From contig OY294068.1 of NCBI GenBank assembly GCA_958510875.1, forward strand, positions 178,653,411-178,717,410: a DNA stretch of 64,000 nt, given 5' to 3'. Below the pieces are notes generated by a model. That model worked only from the letters and a program-made list of their open reading frames with translations. It was not told the DNA's origin and searched no databases. This document shows, one piece after another, positions 24,240 to 36,879 of the stretch; position 1 is the stretch's first letter, and the number at the start of each line of letters is the position of its first letter. A program made the position numbers and the translations under genes. Origin of the DNA: Endomychus coccineus (Eukaryota; Arthropoda; Insecta; Coleoptera; Endomychidae).

Positions 24240-25470
24240 GGATGTTACAACAACTTTGAGGACGAAGCTAGTATGGCGTGAAAAAAAAAGTCTTTGTGTA
24301 TATGAGGCCGCAGTTCGACAATAGAATTTATGAACAATCAAAGGCAAGAAGTCAAATGAAATGTTTGAAGTGTCCTCTGTCAATTATACGCCAGCGCCGA
24401 CATCTCTGCCGCAAGGAATTCTAACCTTCTCGTAAACCCCCACTTTGGCTCAGATTTGCTGTTGCAGAAAGTTGGTAAGGTAAGTACAGAATTAGCACAA
24501 AGTAATGTCGTAATTTTTTCCTATTTTGGCGAAGTGGGGCTGCTAAATGACGAACAGCATCCTGGATCTATTGGCTGCGGCAGCTACTCGAAATCATTCA
24601 GAGATGGAACGTACACTAAAGTCTTGAAATATCCCCATAGAAACACAACCTTCCTTCCCATCTGAAAAATTTGGTTGATCAGTGACAACACGTGCTATAG
24701 TGTCAGACAGCTGTTTTACCCGTCTCTGAATCTGGTTGGGCCTTCTTTGAATCGTGAGAACTTGTTTGTCAATGCATAGCATTGTGAATAGTATTCTCAG
24801 TGGGACATCTACTTTCCGAGAGATGATGTTAGAACCTCTGGGTTTGACAAACATTTTGAGGGTTTTTTATTATATTACTTTCGGAGATGGTTAATAAGTG
24901 ACTCCACGTCTCATCGACGACGACGACAGCTGTCTGAGAGTATAGGATGTGTTGCTACTGTTCAGCCTGGTGAACCAAAACTTGGTCTATTGCCTACTAA
25001 CACGAAATGTGTTTGTATTTAACTATGCTTCTTCCTGTTTCCCGTGTCAGATAGCGGAAGGAATTTCTGGTAGAGAGACTATATTCAACTCCACAATGGT
25101 CTGCCAAGTTTCAAGGACGTTAATAGTTTTTAGTTGGAATAACCAAATGATCACGATCAGCTGTTTGTGATGATATCTGTGCAAAAAATATTGTACAACT
25201 ACACATTATCTTCCTCAATTCGTCCTTTCCATTCGAAATTTATTTTTGTATCATAAAATTAAACCTGTGATTCCAATTTAATTTAGTCAAATTACCCACT
25301 ACTCAATTTTTCTCATTGATATTTTTGCTAATTTATTGAATTACGTTTCTTTGTAAAGATAATTTTGTTTTCAATTATGATTTCCTAGAGGAATAAAACC
25401 AAATTGTTAAGTTGAAACTGGTCTCTATTTTCTTTAATATAATTATCATCATTTATCCACCTCGACCTCC
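24240..25470. other. Unassigned region
   Basis: A minus-strand open frame of 86 codons at 24594-24854 has no recognised family and no supporting signals. The rest shows no structure. Confidence 0.3.
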
Positions 25471-25472
25471 AC

Positions 25473-26962
25473 CAGTGGCGGCTCCTCGAAGGAGACTAAG
25501 GAGGCTCAGCCTCCTCACCAATTTATCTTAATGATCATTCTCTATTTTATTTCCTGTTTCTCTGATAATTTTTAAAATTTTACAATTAATTCCTCGTTCT
25601 CAGTAGTTATTTTTAATCTGGCAACAGTGCCCTGAGGATAGACTCTCTATATATCTCAAAAGCTGAGCATGTGTTGTTCAACGCAGTTGCCGTTTTTCCG
25701 ACCAGTCCGAACGCCAACTGGGTAAATCAGTTAAAATGGCAACACCCCCTGGAGGCTAGCCTGCGGCAGCCGCTAGCAATCTATGAAATACGAGACGTGC
25801 GTTCTGTCAACTGCTGAGTAGGTCAGTCAGTGCTTGTTTATTATGTGTTGTCACGCCATGCGAAGTAAGGTTAGATTGTTGTCTGTTGTAGATTTAAAAT
25901 GAGTGTTAGTGAGTTAGTTGCTGCCTTTTAGAAAATCCATTTAGTGAATTAACATATGACAAAAGTGTTTCTTTTAAATAAACGGCCTTTACCAGATTTG
26001 AAAGGATTAGTAATGTCAGGTAACTATCAAAATCGATCATTGTTAATACTAATAGTAGTATTGACAAGACGAAGTTTTTAAAAAAATCATTGATTTCCCT
26101 GTAATGCTCCAACTCGGTGGAATTTTACATCCATAAAAATAAAGACAAATTTATTGAAACATTTGATTTTGTATTAAACAGTGATGACTTTTCAACAGAT
26201 CAGGTTTCATTAAATGCTGCTGTTGGTTTAAAATCTTATTTAGAAAATGAAGAATTTTTGTTTTTCTTAATAGTTTTAAATTAATATTTGAACAAACCGA
26301 TCTTATTTTCCAAATTTTACAACATAAATTCACTGATATAATTTATTCAAGAGATCGTTTGAAACATCTCAAATTTCAAGTTTCCGTAATACAGAATTTC
26401 ATTTTAATATTTTATTTGAAAATTTTTCAACTGATGAGGCTCCTCCCGCGAAAAAGAGGAAAACGTATAATTTGGTACACAAGAAACTACATTATAAACA
26501 ACTTTTTTATGAAATTTTAGGTACTATTAAAGGTCAAATTGAGATTCGATTTTCCGATTTACATGAATTGAAGTTTTTTGACTTGACGAATAGAAGATTT
26601 TTCGAATCTTTTTCAAAAGAGTTCCCCAATACACTTTAAGATAACTTAGTTCTAAAATATAAATTTTTTGATAAAATAGCACGGCACAATGAATTATGCG
26701 TTATATATTCGGATATAGATATTTTAGGCCAGTATGACAGTCACGCCGATATGATAAAATATATGATAGACAATGATTTGCAACAAGTTTTACCTCAGTT
26801 TTATAAGCTATTTTGTTTGACAGTCACCATTTCTGTCACGTCGGCATCGGTGGAGAGATCATTTTCTACTCTCAAACGAATTAAAACTTACATGCCAAAT
26901 ACAATACAATACAAAAAAGGCAGTTCTATTTCATCAAAAATGGAAGGATACGAGCCCTGAGG
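25473..26962 (+). mobile_element. hAT element, same family as 11701-13316, opposite orientation, 3' truncated
   Basis: The left terminus at 25473, CAGTGGCGGCTCCTCGAAGG, is the inverted counterpart of the right end at 13316, and the following 150 bases match as well. The plus-strand transposase relic includes TRWNFTS (near 26116), STDEAPPAKKRKTYNLVHKK (26428-26490), FYEILGTIKGQIEIRFSDLH (26510-26565) and the C-terminal motif SVERSFSTLKRIKTYM (26851-26900). Many stops interrupt it. It retains the segment around KKRKTY that marks the deletion joint in the other copy, so the two together define the family. The text diverges after about 26900 and no right terminus was found. Confidence 0.85.
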
Positions 26963-26964
26963 AT

Positions 26965-29815
26965 AATCATTACCCTGAGCTAGGTTCCTTAAAAGACTTA
27001 CACATTGGTTCCAGTTATATAAACTTCAACGAATCTGATGGTTGAATTGTGATTGTGACAAACACACCTAAGGCATATGAAGTTGAAATCGTTGAACTAG
27101 AGACTATGTATAATTTTGTATGCCCCTGTATGAAGTAGCCAGCGTATTCTAATACCGCTATTGTATCGATCACGGAAGGTAATAAGGGCTGTTGAGTTTT
27201 TTTTTGCAAACAATCGTTCAACGTGATCACCGGTCTATTCTGATATTTTCCGTAGTTGACCATTGAATTTAAATTTCATGTGTGTCTCAAAATTGAGTCT
27301 CCATTTTCTAATTGCAATCCCAAAATTCTTTGTGACTGAATTTATTGATGAATCAGTTCCAGATTCACAACATCAAAGAAAGCGGCACACACAACTCAGT
27401 CCGCTTTATTTCAGTTGAATTTCAATTGTGACAAACACGGCTCAAAGCAAATGAAGTTGAAGTCGTTAGACAATAAAGGAGCTTAAGTATTGTTTTCATT
27501 ACACCGTTCATTAGAATAAATAATAGAAGTAATTTCGCTTCAAAGCTGGAGTAATAATAGTATACAGTATAATGATCGTGACAAATTTGCCAGAATCTAA
27601 ATACAACTGAGGAGGGGTTCCAGTGAACAGTTGATACTCTGGGAAAAACTCTAATATTATGCATTTATTTCTGCGGAACAATTGGCGTGAACGCTTCCTG
27701 AAAAAGGAAAAAAGGCATGTCGGCATTCCGGAAATTTCCTCCTAATATAAACAAATAAAAGTTTCGCGGGATTATATACTTGAAACGTTCAAACAAACTA
27801 TGCACCAGAGCTTGAACACGCAACTTCCAACTGTTTTACTTAACGTGTTTGTCTGCAACATTTTAATTTCCTTATGCAAATCAGTTATATGTGCGCGATA
27901 ACGCTGCAAATGCACTCTTGATAATGTAATGGCACGTCTCGTCAAGAAAAATTTAATTTTCCAGTCAATTTAAACCTAATTGGACAGACCATGAATGATC
28001 TCCCATCGTTGTACTAATTCTATTGAACCCTCAAAAAGAATATGTATAGATGGTGGCTTACAGGAGGCTTCATTGGATGAACATTTCAGTCTCTTAACCG
28101 TGATACGAGTATATGAATAATACATGGAGGAGGAAATAATTGTGCTTATCTTCAGTAGTGAAATTCAAATTACAAATTGTCGATATCATTGCAAAAATGA
28201 AGAATTGTTAATAGCTTCTGTGCGCTTCAAGTTTTTAGACTTGCATGTCCATGATTAATTGTGGTTAGATTTTTATCCTCGTGATATGAATAGATTAGCA
28301 TACTAAGTAGAGGTTGAAGAAACCGATTTTTCATATCAAAGTAGGTTCAATTAAGCAGTTTTAATTTGTTTTAATAGTTTGCTGCAGCATACAACTACTG
28401 CTTTGAAATCTATCGTAACAGCTTGAGAATCCCCATGTTTTTTTTTTATTAATTTTCTATTTTTTCAACATGTATCTGGAATTTTTTTCCTGCTGGTCAC
28501 ATTTTTTCGAGAAGTGTATGTTAATTTTCTGTATACGTTCGAAAGGAAATTCGCCCAGAACTTCATTTCAAAAGGTACTACTTTTTCAAATTCTGTAATG
28601 AGGGCTTAGTACAGGTTATTTGCAATATTTAAAAACAAAATCATTCTTAGAAAATTAAAATTTTATGTAAAATAAAATATTTAAAAGTAAAGAACATCTA
28701 GGGGTTGCCAGATGTTTTCGATAACAAATGTAGGTTAAGAAAAGTAAAGGAATTTCTAAAATAAATACAAGACAATTCACACTCGCCTCAACGATGGTGG
28801 TATGATACCGTGAATGATATGGTCAAGAGGGTTGCAATAAATTCACAAAAGTTTCGTTTCGAAGAAAATCATAAACCTGTCAGGATGATTAACCAATATA
28901 GGACGAGAAACCAATGGGTAGCTACATTTAAAATCTTAATGTTAACCATCTGGATATGTTTTATGTACATTCAAATCAGTTAGTAATATTTAGTGAAGGA
29001 CAGATAGATAGAGAAATCCCCACCAAGCTTATTGGTTAAACAATTCAGGAATCCGAATTGTAGTTTTATTCTTGGAAAAAGGACGCATTACAACTACTAG
29101 GGATAATGCCTTCACATAACCTTTAGTTACATATTATAGTTTTAATTAGAATCTTGAGAAATCACGTGACACTTAATTTCAATTAATTCAACTTGATACT
29201 ATTCGAACCGAAATCAAAATTATTATCATCCAAAGGAAGGTTGAATTCTATAATCTCATAGATTGATATCACTGTAATTTCAATTATTCATTAGATATAA
29301 TCAAATCCCAAAAACAATTATGTTGTCTTACTATTTTTGAAAGTGCTGTCAATGAGCGATCACATTTTATTCCCGCTCAACCAAGGGTACAAGATACTAG
29401 TTATATCGCTTTCTATCTGGTTTTCGAATAAGTTTTCGGGTTATAAATTACTATTCAAAGAAATTTCCTTCAATTTTTCCGACTGCTTTTCACTAGTGCT
29501 GAGAACATAGAAACGCACATATGTTAGCTAGTTGTGTATAGGTATAAAATCATAACAGTATATCAAAAGAGAGAGTGGTGTCGTAAAAGGCAGCTTCTGG
29601 ATTTTCATTTTCTGATACAAAAACCGAGGCGAAGTTTCTCAAGATCGTCTGCAGAACAAATCTAATAAATATTTATACGTATTCCCCTTCGCGACGAGTT
29701 TATTCTCATGTGTTGACTTTTATATGTTATTGGAGTGAAATCTAGGCAGGCAATAAAGTAGTTTCCACTCTTCAAACAATTATAATCAATATCTTATACA
29801 AGTTTGAGATTCTAT
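26965..29815. other. Mostly unassigned region with one local direct repeat
   Basis: A diverged direct repeat of about 65 bp occurs at 27041-27105 and 27421-27480 (TTGTGACAAACAC, then ATGAAGTTGAARTCGTT). Nothing else was recognised, and the short open frames have no known family. Confidence 0.35.
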
Positions 29816-29819
29816 TTAT

Positions 29820-30110
29820 AAAGCTTGAGTCAGATAGACCGGTGTATATGAGTCTCGTGGAAGTGTAAGCGAGCCTGACTCATTGTATTCTTTGATAAAA
29901 TAGCCAATGAGAAGAACTTGTGTGATATAGAAAAGTGTGAATTACACAGTTCAACTGTCCATTCTACGTTTTCGGTAGCCCTACTTGGAGCAGTGTTCTA
30001 GGCAATAACTCGCGCTATACGTGATTTTAAAATCACGAGCTAAGAGAGATACGGGATACTGACATGCAGTTTATAAATCACGCCCATTCTTTTCCAAGTT
30101 TGAGATACAT
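29820..30110. repeat. Short interspersed repeat, copy 2 (MITE-like)
   Basis: This is the partner of 19617-19745: AGATAGACCGGTGTATATGA at the left is in direct orientation, and TTTATAAATCACGCCCATT at the right is inverted relative to copy 1. A 16-bp palindrome GTGATTTTAAAATCAC lies near 30019-30034. Confidence 0.5.
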
Positions 30111-30404
30111 ATTATATGAATAACAAATAGAACTATATTATAAACCATTCTAAGGACAAATCGATGTATCAGTTCACATTTTTTTACCCGCCCTCGGAAG
30201 GCTGTGTCGAAATTGTATTGCACTTATTGAATTTCAATCGTCCGAGCTATTTGACCCAACCTGTGTTTATGGTCAGCCTGAAGATAAAGAAACCCACACG
30301 GTATATAATTTGAATTAGTTAGATTGCGATGGGACTTTTATAGGAATCTCTGAACAATATTCACAAAATGATCATAAGTATAGTATTATGAGCAAGTAAT
30401 TGGG

Positions 30405-30775
30405 AAATTCCACCGCCCTTGTTAAATATTGTTTCAATTATAACCATAAGTTCGATTGAAAAAAGCTAAAGAAACCAATTATTACAAAAGAGCTATCCTG
30501 GAGATGATTCACATAAAACGTGACTCAAAGTCCAAAATCATAGAACGGATGTTCAATTATTGAGTCAAATTCATTCAAATTTAATTAGTTGAACCCTTAC
30601 AAATTCTTGCGGACATATTTATAATGTTATTATTATCGAAAGATTGCTTTGTAACAGCATTTTTAATTTAAATTAATGCGATTAGGACGCTTTGTGCTTG
30701 ATACGATTAGTTTTAAGAAATCGCGTTTAAGTGTAACCTATTTCCCGAGAATTTATATATAATATAATCAGGTGA
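30405..30775. mobile_element. Rearranged relic of the satellite-carrying inverted-repeat element
   Basis: The segment 30405-30530 is the reverse complement of about 18115-18255 (shared words CAATTATAACCATAAG, GAAACCAATTATTA and GGAGATGATTCA). The segment 30657-30775 matches about 18420-18595 in direct orientation (CATTTTTAATTTAAATTAAT, GACGCTTTGTGCT, TTTCCCGAGAATTT). No satellite unit lies between them. It appears to be a deleted copy of the element at 15748-18600. Confidence 0.65.
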
Positions 30776-31000
30776 ATCATATCACATGGCATGGGAACGT
30801 ATTTGAGAGATTCAAATTCCTCAAATCATGTAATTTGATTCCTGGAGGGTAATATTTGTATTTAGTTCTTTTTACAAATACAAATGACAAATAAGAAGAA
30901 AAACTACATTGTACAGGAAATTCTCAGCGGGGAAGACAATGAACTGGAGTTCTCTTCCGCTACATACAGTTCAAGAACCTGGTAGATAAATTTAGGGAGA
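30765..31000 (-). mobile_element. 3'-end fragment of a LINE, copy of 34885-35107
   Basis: About 230 bases match 34885-35107 in the same orientation (TTTGAGAGATTCAAATTCCT, GATTTGTA words, GGAAGACAATGAAC). There the block lies just downstream of a minus-strand LINE reverse transcriptase. This is probably a 5'-truncated LINE insertion consisting only of 3' sequence, placed directly against the end of the inverted-repeat relic on its left. Confidence 0.6.
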
Positions 31001-31357
31001 GGTCGTCTTGGTAGCATAAGCAGAAATAACAATAAACATCGTTACATTTGTTCATCGACTGCGAAACTATACACTGCTCCGCAAATTCAAATACTTCGAA
31101 TGTCATCACCTTCTAATTGGAAGACAGTTCAATCATATTCAAATAGAGGAAAGAATACTCTTCCAGATAACCCATAGCACTACATTTTGTACTATCTGAA
31201 GTAATGGAGAAAATAATCAATAACTAGAGAGATCATGAATCGTGAACAACTGTCAATATAGCTTTCATCACCACAGATCAACAGGCGAATTGCTCTTCTG
31301 AGTAACACGTAAATGTAACGCATGCATTGAAAAAATGGAAAATCTCTAGCTGTAGCA

Positions 31358-32350
31358 TTGAATAACTTCAAAGCATTTGACCGAGTTAGGTATCGTACCC
31401 TCTTTGGGAAACTTCCGTCACATACTGGTAGTTTCCTTCATGATAGATCATTCCATGAGATGGTGGACGGAATTTTCTCCGATACAGTGGCTATCAACCC
31501 TGGTATCCCACAAGGATCTGTCTTGCCAACAAGTTTGATTCTGCTCTAAACAACGATCTGGTGAGAGTGAACTTCTCTCCCATCAATAGGTTTCCAATAT
31601 ATCTGTCTTATCAAAAATGTACATAGTTACATCAAATACGCTGCTAATCTATGCTTCAACTGACCTTACATCCAAATTTTCTATCAACTGAGATTAAAAT
31701 GTGTCCATCATGGGACATCCAATCGTTTCCATTGCTGTTCAATGTTATGATGGAATGATTTCATGTTGCTGGTTTATAATAATTCCGGAACATTGAGACT
31801 CATTTGAACTGTGGAGCCCAATTAGGAAAGTTATGAGGCGATGACCAAATGTATGTATAATTCCATCTCTAGAAATGGATTTGAAATTGAAGATTATTAC
31901 AGAATTTAGTGACTTTATTCCGAAGGGTGTCAATTCGAGATCATAAATTGAATGTCTAACTCCACTACGAATATCTTCCGAATGTTTCTATAAACAATGC
32001 TTTCATCCGCGATATCCTTGGATATGCATCTTTATTATTATCTCTGTAAACTGAATTCAATAATGCAATACAGAATAAGCTTTTCAAATATCTAACTCTA
32101 ATTGGGAAGCCTAGTTTGAATTATTCATTGATGCTGGTTTGAGAGATATTGAATATTGAAACCTTAACTACACGTCTATCAAAATGAAATCTACCTGTGA
32201 ACTGCAGTGTATTCACTCGATCGTGATCGAATTCAACAAATTCAATTGACTGACACCTAACAGTATAACAGTATTTCGTTCATTCAGCATATCATTGATT
32301 ATGTACCTCTATGTCAATGGATCATATCAAGCATTTCCATAAGTGCGAAT
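31358..32350 (+). pseudogene. Jockey/CR1-type LINE reverse transcriptase fragment
   Basis: The plus strand encodes RT palm motifs: NFKAFDRVRYRTLFGKL (31361-31410), then DRSFHEMVDGIFSDTVAINP and GIPQGSVLPTSLILL up to 31549. Shifted frames continue with YIKYAANLCF (about 31633-31662), at the place of the catalytic YADD, and later with AIQNKLFKYLTLIGKPSLNY (about 32062-32120), which matches the conserved C-terminal region of such LINEs. The two catalytic aspartates are replaced (AN). Stops and frameshifts make the copy inactive. No endonuclease domain precedes it, consistent with 5' truncation. Confidence 0.75.
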
Positions 32351-32569
32351 GATTCCTCAGACCTGAAGGTCGAAGTGCACACCACACAGTGTTTTTTTGC
32401 CAATTCATGGTTTCTTTCGAATATTATCTGGATTTGTACTACCCCAGGTGATACCCATCGTGAGAATAAGAATTTCCAAATTTACAGAATGTAAACGGCG
32501 CGCAATTTAGTTTAATTCGAATTTTTTATTTATTGTTCTGCCATATCATTGTAGTTTACTATCTCTCAG

Positions 32570-32930
32570 ATGAATCTCCATGTGATGGTTGACGGAGTAT
32601 CATCCGATACAATGACTATCAAAGCTGGTGTTCGACAGGAATCTCTCCTGGCACCAACTTTGTGCCTGTCCCATATCAACGATCCGTTAGAACTGACCTC
32701 CTGTCTCATCCATAGCTTTTGCGTATAAGTACAATTCACACTGCTTTTTCCTTTAGAGCCCCTCGATTATCCAATGAAGCCAGAGGTCTAAGTATGTTCA
32801 ATACAATAAATGAAGATCTGACAATGATTTTGAAATGAGGATCTAGCAATGATTAATGCAACCAAACTCAAGCTTGTATTTTCTCCAGGAAAGCGGATCT
32901 CATAATCTCCAATATGATGACGTCAGGTAC
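32570..32930 (+). pseudogene. Second Jockey/CR1-type LINE fragment
   Basis: The frame from 32571 reads NLHVMVDGVSSDTMTIKAG and then VRQESLLAPTLCLSHINDPL, paralleling the palm region of the fragment at 31358. Decayed frames continue to INEDLTMILK and QACIFSRKADL (about 32805-32900), which match the LN.DL..I..W...N..KTQ..FSRK region seen after motif C in these LINEs. It repeats part of its neighbour's domain order, so it is a separate insertion or a duplicated piece rather than a continuation. Confidence 0.65.
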
Positions 32931-33239
32931 AACAAAAAGAGCCCTAATTCCTAGATCGGCTGATAGTCAACGCAGTAAAATTGAGTCTTCTGTCTCAGGA
33001 GTGAATACCGACCTTGGTCTGCCGGAACGATGTGACTCCCAAATTACCTGATTTACGATGCAGTTTTACGAAATTCTGGAATGAAGAGATGGAGAGATTG
33101 AGGTGAACGTCAACATAGAGACGTAGCGCTTCTCTGTCATTCCCATTAGCACGACCAAACATGACGAGCATGTCGGTTAATTCAATTGTAGAATAGAGGT
33201 CGCTGATCACGAATCCGAGGTCCAATTTAGGAAATTCAA

Positions 33240-33330
33240 CATGGCGAGCTATTTTCCATAAGAAAGACTTTTTTTTTCAGAATGGACATTTTGTCTTGGA
33301 AATATATACTCGGGGGTTTTTCTATAATTA
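33240..33330 (-). repeat. Inverted single unit of the 33595-33960 repeat
   Basis: The reverse complement contains CCCCCGAGTATATATTTCCA, AAAATGTCCATTCT and a final CGCCATG. It matches 33770-33860 (CTCCGAGTATATATTTTCAA, AAAATGTCCATTCT and CCGCCAT). Confidence 0.7.
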
Positions 33331-33594
33331 GAATAAATATTAGTTTTTATCAAAATACGACTTTTTGATTTATTACTATTACTTATCCCATATAAATCCC
33401 GTATAAAAAAAGGTGATTTATGTCACATATTACAAATTTTTGATGCATTTACAATATTTTATATTTCAGTTTATAATCGTAATTTAGGAAGTTACGATCA
33501 TTCAAGCTTGGCGTATGTGCATTATTTATTCACTAATCATCAGCAACCTAAAAGACCACCAAGTATCCATTGTATTTAGAAATTACTACTTCAG

Positions 33595-33960
33595 CCCGCC
33601 ATTTTGAATTTTCCTAATTAGACCTCAGATTCATAATCAGCTACCTCGAAAACCCCAAGTACCCATATTCATCAAAAAAACTGAAGAAAAAAAAGTCATA
33701 AAATGACTCGCTACCGGTCCGCCATTTTGAATTTACCTAATTACTTCAAATTAGTAATCAGAGACCTCGAAAACCTCCGAGTATATATTTTCAAGGCAAA
33801 ATGTCCATTCTAGAAAAAGTGTAATTTTTCATGAAAAATAACTCGACTTCCGGTCCGCCATAATGAATTTATAAATCGGACCTCGGATTCGTAGTCAGCA
33901 ACCTCGAAAACCCCCAAGTGCAGATTATTGAAGAAAAATTTTCATTTTGGAAAAAAAATG
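33595..33960 (+). repeat. Three tandem units of about 125-135 bp
   Basis: Units begin with CCGCCATTTTGAATTT near 33597, 33718 and 33856. Each contains an AGCRACCTCGAAAACCCC block followed by a GAGTA/AAGTR word, and ends in an A-rich stretch with CATTCT or CATTTTGG. The unit closest to the inverted copy at 33240-33330 is the middle one. Confidence 0.8.
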
Positions 33961-34104
33961 TTGAAAGCCTAATTTCGGAGTCAATTCGGTCTTCAACTGC
34001 CCCTAACTTCGTCATTTTGGCCGCCCGCAAAGGTTGAAAATAATTAATTCTACAACCGGATCTTATGAAGGCCTTGACAAACAAAATTTGGAATCTTTAT
34101 GGGT

Positions 34105-34880
34105 TATTAAGAACGTTAACATGAGGCATATTGAATTCAATCTGAACACATTCACATTTCAATATTCATCAAAACAATACGTGTAATGGGCTAAGTTATT
34201 GAATATTAGTGAATCGTTAAATGTATTTATTCTGTTTCGATTTATCAACACTTATAGTAATATGTTTGAGGTATTATTTTAATGTTATTCCTGTATGTAC
34301 ATTATTATGAATAGCTCAGTCTAATCTGTGAGTAAAATTATTTAATTATCTTAATTCATATGTGAACAATACACCGATATTTAAATGAACTATTCCTATT
34401 TTGAGCGTAAATTTAATTCGAACAATCCAATTTCGTAGCTGCATTCATTTCAACTACATGTCACAAACATTTGTTCCCAACTTATCATGACCCCATTATG
34501 TAAGTGATATTTCAGTTTACCGGTTGAGTTTTCCATAGCCTACTGTAATAACAGACCGGAATAATTATGACTCATTGCATCGTGACGTCACACAGTTAGA
34601 TTTACACAATGCGGAGGTCCCCGTTTGATAACTTGGTGGTTCTTGTGGTTTTTGATTTCACTCACATTATTTTGTATGATATAAAAAGCATTTGAAGTGG
34701 CAATTCTCTAAAAAAAAACTACATCAAGTGGTTTCTAGGTATGTTCCTACTATTTTATGGTGTTGTAGAGAACTAAGTGAATCATGAGACCTATCATACG
34801 TGAAATCTTAGCTCTGCTCTGTTATATATCACTGAACTTATGTGTGAATGTAAACGCTTGTGAATGTTTGTAAGTTTAGA
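34105..34880. other. AT-rich spacer, nothing recognised
   Basis: No coding relic or repeat structure was recognised. Confidence 0.4.
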
Positions 34881-34884
34881 TTTT

Positions 34885-36870
34885 ATATATAATATAACCA
34901 TCTGAATCATACCACATGGCGTGGGAAAATATTTGAGAGATTCAAATTCCTCAAATCTTGCAATTTGATTCCTAGTGGCTAAGATTTGTAATGTACTTTT
35001 TACAAATACGAATGACAAATGAGAAGAAAAAGTACACATACACTATACAGGGAATTTCTACCTCGGAAGACAATGAACCGTAGCTCTCCCCCTACGTTCT
35101 GTGAACTTTAAGTCTCCGTGAAATATATTATTTCTAATGTGAGTATATGTTCCTGGTTTTTAATAATCAGCACCAGTTGATGGATGTACATACGTGGAAA
35201 AGTTGAAAATTGGAGATTTATAAAAAGTGGTTTGCTATGACAATTCGATTTAGCATTCAACATACATTGGACAATATTCTTCTGAGCAATGAATACCCTG
35301 CCCATCTGAAAAAAATTACCCCAGAATAGAAGACCGTAATTTAAAACGGAATGAATGAGACCATAGTATAACATATTCAACACTTTCGAAGAGAACGTGT
35401 TTCTTAGCATTCTTATCATATAACATTTGCTACTCAGTTTGCTTACGATGCTGTTACATAGTGCTTCCCATGTCAATTTTTGGTCTATAATCATTCCAAA
35501 GAATTTAATTTCATTTATCTTCTCAATAGTTGTGTGATTTGTCCTGATAAGTCAGCTGAGATTATAGCTTATGTTCTTCTGTTTGAATAGCATGAATAAT
35601 ATTTTCTTTTCATTAACTGTTAACATTGTTCAGACCAACGAACTCGGATAGAGTCCGTTGGTTCAGACACTAGCGATGAAAACTATTAGCACAGCTATTT
35701 GCTCTCGCTGTGGAGCTGTTTAATTTTCCTTCGGCAGTAATTTGGTTTGTATCGTCGGCGTGCTGTATGCTCCACTACTTAACTACTCTAAATCAGACAT
35801 AAGAACTATAAGCAATATATAACATTGGGCTGAACTACGACCCTTGTGGCACACCTATATTTATCTCCGATGAATTAGATTCATATGAGTCACATACTAC
35901 AATCTATTGCCTATCTATTAAGTAGGATTCAATCCGGGCATTGGGAACACCTTTTATTCCATAGGAGTGCAGTTTATTTAGTAATAGCTTATGATTAACT
36001 CAATCAAAAGCTCGAGTTAAATCAAAATATAAAGCAACTGGAATTTTATTGCTCCTGAACTCGTACAAGATTGAACATAGTATCTTCATTGCTCCTAGTC
36101 GATCTACCACTCCTAAATCCATGTTGGATATCGAGGAGAAGATGGTTCTCTTTTAGAAATCATGCCAACTGTATATTGAATAAGCTCTCAAAAATTCTTG
36201 AAAACTGTGACTGCAGGACGATATGCCCATAGTCATTAATACCTATAACGGATCCCTTCTTTTTGAAAATTGGTAGTGACTTTGCTATTTTAAGTTTACT
36301 GGGGTACTTCCCATTGCAGAATGAATTATTGATTATGTGAACTAAAGGAGTACAGATAACATCACTAACCACCCTTAAAGCGGTTCTATGTGTATCATCT
36401 ATACCTGCTGCTGGTTTTTTACTGTTCTTTTGATGATTTCATTCACATCTTGTAGCAGAATTGGATGTAGAAGGAACGTTTAGTTGATATATGGGGAATA
36501 TCACAGATATTGAAATAAGGTTCAGTTAATTCAATATTCGTAAAGAAACGGTTGGATTAATTGCATATTTCTTGTTTTTCACATATTGTAGAGTTATTTA
36601 TGTTTTAATTCAATCGAGGAATTATTAGTATCATCATTTCTTTCTTCATTAATTATATTCCAAATTTCTTCACTAATATTAGGGACTCTCTAGGTGTTGG
36701 ATAAAGTCGATGTTGATTGCTCTTTCCATCACTTCAGTGATCACAAATAGAATGCAATGGTCTGTTATTATTAGGAAGGAAATTTATGAATATATTCTTC
36801 GTGATATATAAATAGGTGTGTTGAATTATACAACCACTTCCCGGTTAAAATGATAATATTTGATACGAAT
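34885..36870 (-). pseudogene. Jockey-type LINE, 5' truncated, minus strand
   Basis: Reading downward on the minus strand, the order is: a decayed pre-RT block PNISEEIWNIINEERND (near 36690-36640); AGIDDTHRTALRVVSDVIC (36410-36350); IINNSFCNGKYPSKLKIAK with LPIFKKKGSVIGINDY (36330-36240); IQHGFRSGRSTRS (36130-36090); catalytic-loop text QHADDTN with HADD at 35751-35762; and the thumb/C-terminal part DQKLTWEALCNSIVSKLSSK through LNMLYYGLIHSVLNYGLLFW (35490-35310). The tyrosine of the YADD box has become histidine. A 3' tail runs to about 34885, and a separate copy of this tail lies at 30765-31000. The endonuclease domain is absent or unreadable. Several frameshifts make it non-functional. Confidence 0.85.
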
Positions 36871-36879
36871 AATGTGGCT

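Noticed and set aside
26428..26460. CTGATGAGG followed by CGCGAAAA, a hammerhead-like pair of boxes.
   Set aside because: It is coding text of the hAT relic (STDEAPPAKKRK) and the intervening bases do not form a stem.
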